Of a stretch of 7,554 nucleotides of DNA, positions 5,128 to 7,554 are shown in pieces. Each line of letters begins with the position of its first letter. The stretch's first letter is position 1. Origin of the DNA: an uncultured Chloroflexota bacterium (GTDB lineage: Bacteria > Chloroflexota > Anaerolineae > B4-G1 > DUEL01); NCBI GenBank assembly GCA_937138275.1, contig CAKZOY010000525.1:1-7554 (forward strand), in the 5' to 3' direction. The position numbers and the translations under genes were made by a program. Under the pieces are notes generated by a model. That model was given only the letters and a program-made list of their open reading frames with translations. It did no database searches and was not told the DNA's origin.

Positions 5128-6813
5128 ATGGCATCAACAGAAGAACTCATCCAGATTCTGCACGAAATCCCGCTCTTCTCTCGCCTGGAGCGGCCGCAAC
5201 TGCGGCAACTGGTCCAGGTGGTGAAGGAAATCCCCTATGCTCCCTATCAGACCGTCTGTGCTCAGGGGGAACTGGGCTTGCGCTACTACATCCTCCTGAG
5301 CGGCGCGGTACGGGTGACCCGCGTGGACCCGGAGGGGCGGGTTGTGGAAGTGAAGCGGCTGGGGCCGGGAGACGCCTTCGGGGAGACCTCGCTGCTCCTG
5401 GGCGACGTGCGGGACGCGACAGTGGAGACCCTGGAGGAGACCGTCTTTCTGTGCATTGACAAAGAGGACTTTGACCGCTTGCTCTCCGCTCATCCGGGAA
5501 TAGAGCGGGCGCTGCAGATGCGGTCCGACGTGAAAGAGCAGCGGCAGCACCTGCGTTGGCGGTTCTCCTGGCTGGAGCCTCGGGAAGTAGTGGTCAAAAT
5601 GGTCCGCCGCCACCCCTTTACTCTGTGGGAACGGATCGGGTTGCTCTTTATCTTTGTGCTGCTTATGACCTTTGTAGGCATCCTGTTGATCATCGCCCAT
5701 ACTCCCCTGGGAACGCTGGTTGGTGCTCTGTTGATGCTCGTTGCTTTGCCCTTTCTCCTGACTGTGGGGTATTTCGTCTGGGACTGGCGGAATGACATTT
5801 ACATTCTCACCAACCGTCGGGTGATTCACCGGGAGCGGCCGGGGCTTATGGGGGAGCGGTTCTCCGCGGCACCGCTGCGGGCGATCCAGAACGTGCAAAT
5901 CGTCCAAGAGGGCCCGATAGAGCGCTTATTGAATTTCGGAGACCTGCTGATAGAGACAGCCGGAGGGGCTGGTCAGGTTGTCTTTCGGCGTATTGCGAAA
6001 CCGCGTGAGGTCCTGCAAGCGATTTTGGTGCAGCAGGAACGGGTTCTATCTCTGGAGCGCGTGCGGGAGCGGGAATCCATCCGCAAAGCGGTCCGACGCC
6101 ACTTCCTCCGGGAGGGGGAAGAGGAACCCTCTCCATCTACGCTTGCCCCTGTCTCTGGGGGTGACGGATGTTTGCTCTGGATGCGCGCCATCTGGCAGTC
6201 CTTCTTCCTCTCCTCCTGGCATCGGGAGGGGGCAACCATCACCTGGCGCCGTCACTGGGTCGCGATGATAGAGTACACATGGTTGCCGTTTACGATAGGG
6301 GGAGGACTAACCCTGTTCGTGTTGCTCCTGGAGTATCTCGTACATGGAGCGGTGCCTCCTGGTCTGGTCCTTTTGTACGCGGCGGGGATGTTCATTGTCA
6401 TCCCCTGGTATCTCTGGCGGTTTGAAGATTGCCAGAACGACTATTTTCAGTTGACCGCCACGCGTATCATCCAGGTGGACCGTCTTCCTCTTCTGTTGCG
6501 AGAGCAGCGGCGGGAGGCATCGCTGGAACAGGTGACCAACGTGCGGTTTGACCAGACGCTTTTAGGTCGGATTCTGAAGTACGGGGATGTGTTCGTGGAG
6601 ACGGCGGCCCCGGTGGGCACGTTCCACTTCCAGCGGGTCGCCCGTCCTCAGGAAGTCCAGCAGGAAATTTTTTCCCATATAGAGGCTGCCCGACGGCGGC
6701 GGCAGGAAGAAGAAGCGCGCCAGCGGCGGCTGGAGATGCTGGAATGGCTTTCGGCGTACGACGAACTCCGTCGGCCGCAGCGCGGGGAGTCTTCGGAGGA
6801 GAAAAGTCCGTAA
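5128..6813 (+). CDS. Membrane protein with cyclic-nucleotide-binding domain and two bacterial PH domains
   Basis: This is a likely membrane-associated signal sensor of 561 residues. Residues 15-130 form a Crp-type cyclic nucleotide-binding domain, with the phosphate-binding cassette FGETSLLLGDVRDATV (84-99) retaining Glu86 and Arg95, so cAMP or cGMP binding is plausible. A membrane hairpin (about 170-190 and 195-217) is followed by a bPH2 (YdbT/DUF304-like) domain (222-300). A linker follows, then a second hairpin (about 384-406 and 410-430) and a second bPH2 domain (437-515). A charged Arg/Glu coiled coil (516-540) ends the protein. The two PH copies are each 79 residues, with about 28 identities by hand alignment, indicating internal duplication. 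Basic residues before the first helix of each hairpin place the soluble domains in the cytoplasm. There is no DNA-binding domain. ATG 5128 is chosen because upstream in-frame codons, including TTG 5068, lie in the repeat; no Shine-Dalgarno sequence is visible. Its TAA overlaps the def start. The output is unknown. Confidence 0.85.
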   Translation: MASTEELIQILHEIPLFSRLERPQLRQLVQVVKEIPYAPYQTVCAQGELGLRYYILLSGAVRVTRVDPEGRVVEVKRLGPGDAFGETSLLLGDVRDATVETLEETVFLCIDKEDFDRLLSAHPGIERALQMRSDVKEQRQHLRWRFSWLEPREVVVKMVRRHPFTLWERIGLLFIFVLLMTFVGILLIIAHTPLGTLVGALLMLVALPFLLTVGYFVWDWRNDIYILTNRRVIHRERPGLMGERFSAAPLRAIQNVQIVQEGPIERLLNFGDLLIETAGGAGQVVFRRIAKPREVLQAILVQQERVLSLERVRERESIRKAVRRHFLREGEEEPSPSTLAPVSGGDGCLLWMRAIWQSFFLSSWHREGATITWRRHWVAMIEYTWLPFTIGGGLTLFVLLLEYLVHGAVPPGLVLLYAAGMFIVIPWYLWRFEDCQNDYFQLTATRIIQVDRLPLLLREQRREASLEQVTNVRFDQTLLGRILKYGDVFVETAAPVGTFHFQRVARPQEVQQEIFSHIEAARRRRQEEEARQRRLEMLEWLSAYDELRRPQRGESSEEKSP

Positions 6814-7343
6814 TGGCACAACGAACGATTCTGTTTGCCGATAACCCAATCTTGCGGGAAAAATCCCGTCGGGTCCCTCGCCCGACGGAGGAGATTCGGG
6901 AACTGATTCAGGATATGCGGGAGACGATGCGGGCCGCGCGGGGAGTGGGACTGGCAGCGGTTCAGATCGGTGTCCCCCTGCGCCTCATCGTGGTGGAGAT
7001 TCCGGAGGATATGGACGATCCGGACGCGGGGGCCTCGCTGGCACTTATCAATCCCGAACTGGTACGGGCTTCCCGCGAGACAGAAGAAGGGGTGGAGGGC
7101 TGCCTCTCGGTGCCGGGGTGGGCCGGATACGTGCCCCGCTCCGTGGAGGTGGTAGTGAAGGGGATGGACCCGCAGGGGAAACCGGTTCGGCTCAAGGCCC
7201 GCGGCTACCTGGCGCGCGTCCTCCAGCACGAGATTGACCATACCAATGGAGTTCTCTTCATTGACCGCGCCACGGAAGTCTGGCCCGTAGAGGAGGGGGA
7301 GGAGGAACAGGAGGAGGTCCGGGCTGCTGCGGGGCGGGTGTAG
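6813..7343 (+). CDS. def: Peptide deformylase
   Basis: This metalloenzyme removes the formyl group from the N-terminal formyl-methionine of nascent proteins. The 176-residue product has all three family motifs: GVGLAAVQ (44-51, with Val where Pro or another residue may occur), EGCLS (95-99, metal ligand Cys97) and QHEIDH (138-143, ligands His139 and His143, catalytic Glu140). Length is normal. The tail beyond about 158 is acidic (EEGEEEQEE), an extra low-complexity end. The start is the ATG in the TAATG overlap with the cNMP/PH gene, with GGAGGAG at 6795-6801 eleven bases upstream, which is a long spacing. Overlap by one base implies translational coupling. An earlier in-frame ATG at 6744 is inside the upstream gene and would add a segment that the family does not have. 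No intrinsic terminator was found after the stop. Confidence 0.97.
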   Translation: MAQRTILFADNPILREKSRRVPRPTEEIRELIQDMRETMRAARGVGLAAVQIGVPLRLIVVEIPEDMDDPDAGASLALINPELVRASRETEEGVEGCLSVPGWAGYVPRSVEVVVKGMDPQGKPVRLKARGYLARVLQHEIDHTNGVLFIDRATEVWPVEEGEEEQEEVRAAAGRV

Positions 7344-7554
7344 TGAAACCTCCCCAGGTCCTTCCGCTCCGATGCGGGACGAACCGCAAGCGATACCACT
7401 CCGCTTCGGCGTGTTGAATCTCGTAAAGTCGTATCACGGCCTTCTGGCAAAGTCTCAAAAAGTCGTACCACCCCTACGGGTTGAAGCTGGCTTGTGATTT
7501 CCAGAAGGGTGCGATCCTCTGGAGGGTTGACGTTTCCCCTCCCCCCTACCCCCC
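7344..7554. other. Non-coding region with short direct and inverted repeats and a C-rich end
   Basis: No convincing gene begins here. The region holds a 13-nt near-perfect direct repeat AAAGTCGTAYCAC at 7425-7437 and 7459-7471, with a partial third copy, GATACCAC, at 7392-7399. An exact 8-bp inverted repeat CCTTCTGG/CCAGAAGG (7440-7447 and 7501-7508) encloses 53 bases. A TTGACG box lies at 7527-7532, followed by C-rich DNA (7536-7554) with two runs of six C. The minus strand reads protein-like for about 40 codons (segments such as RLYEIQHAEAEWYRLRF) after a stop at 7474-7476. It could be the remnant of a dispersed element or gene, but it runs into the antisense of def. Confidence 0.5.

Noticed and set aside
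7365..7411. Intrinsic terminator after def
   Set aside because: Only short stems such as CCGC/GCGG and CCG/CGG are present, and none is followed by a T-run.
7205..7471. Minus-strand gene after def
   Set aside because: It runs into the antisense of def and begins at a GTG inside a repeated motif. Only the 7344-7473 portion looks protein-like, so it is treated as a possible remnant.

Overview
The window is GC-rich and gene-dense, with every recognisable gene on the + strand. It looks like chromosomal DNA from a member of the Chloroflexota, probably an Anaerolineae-like anaerobe. This is an inference. It rests on the Thr/Pro/Val-rich linker after the lipobox of the solute-binding protein, a style common in that phylum, on the twin-arginine membrane protein preceded by a cytoplasmic stretch, and on an anaerobe-type FrhB-like iron-sulfur protein. 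No rRNA, tRNA, CRISPR array or transposase was seen.

Layout: (1) bases 1-44 may hold the last codons of an upstream gene. (2) Bases 54-162 are a heptanucleotide tandem array organised as five 21-bp superunits. It abuts a good sigma70-type promoter (161-188) that sits directly in front of the era GTPase gene. (3) era (198-1136) is followed after 18 bp by an uncharacterised Tat-signal helical protein (1155-2129). (4) A hairpin and a short gap precede a family 5 extracytoplasmic solute-binding lipoprotein (2210-4150). (5) An FrhB-like protein with two ferredoxin-type cysteine clusters follows (4180-5043). (6) A second, different heptanucleotide array (5044-5127) fills the whole gap to the next gene. 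(7) Next is a protein with an N-terminal cyclic-nucleotide-binding domain and two copies of a membrane-hairpin plus bacterial-PH module (5128-6813). (8) Its stop codon overlaps the start of peptide deformylase, def (6813-7343). (9) Bases 7344-7554 carry no convincing gene but contain short direct and inverted repeats and a C-rich end.

The genes could form one long co-directional transcription unit from the era promoter. They mix core translation and ribosome functions (era, def) with envelope functions (Tat protein, solute-binding lipoprotein, cNMP/PH membrane protein) and one redox protein. No shared pathway is evident. The solute-binding protein has no permease or ATPase beside it, and the iron-sulfur protein has no catalytic partner here.

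The most interesting items are the two heptamer arrays, each directly upstream of a gene with no well-placed Shine-Dalgarno sequence, the near-leaderless arrangement of era, and the cNMP plus double PH membrane protein coupled to def.
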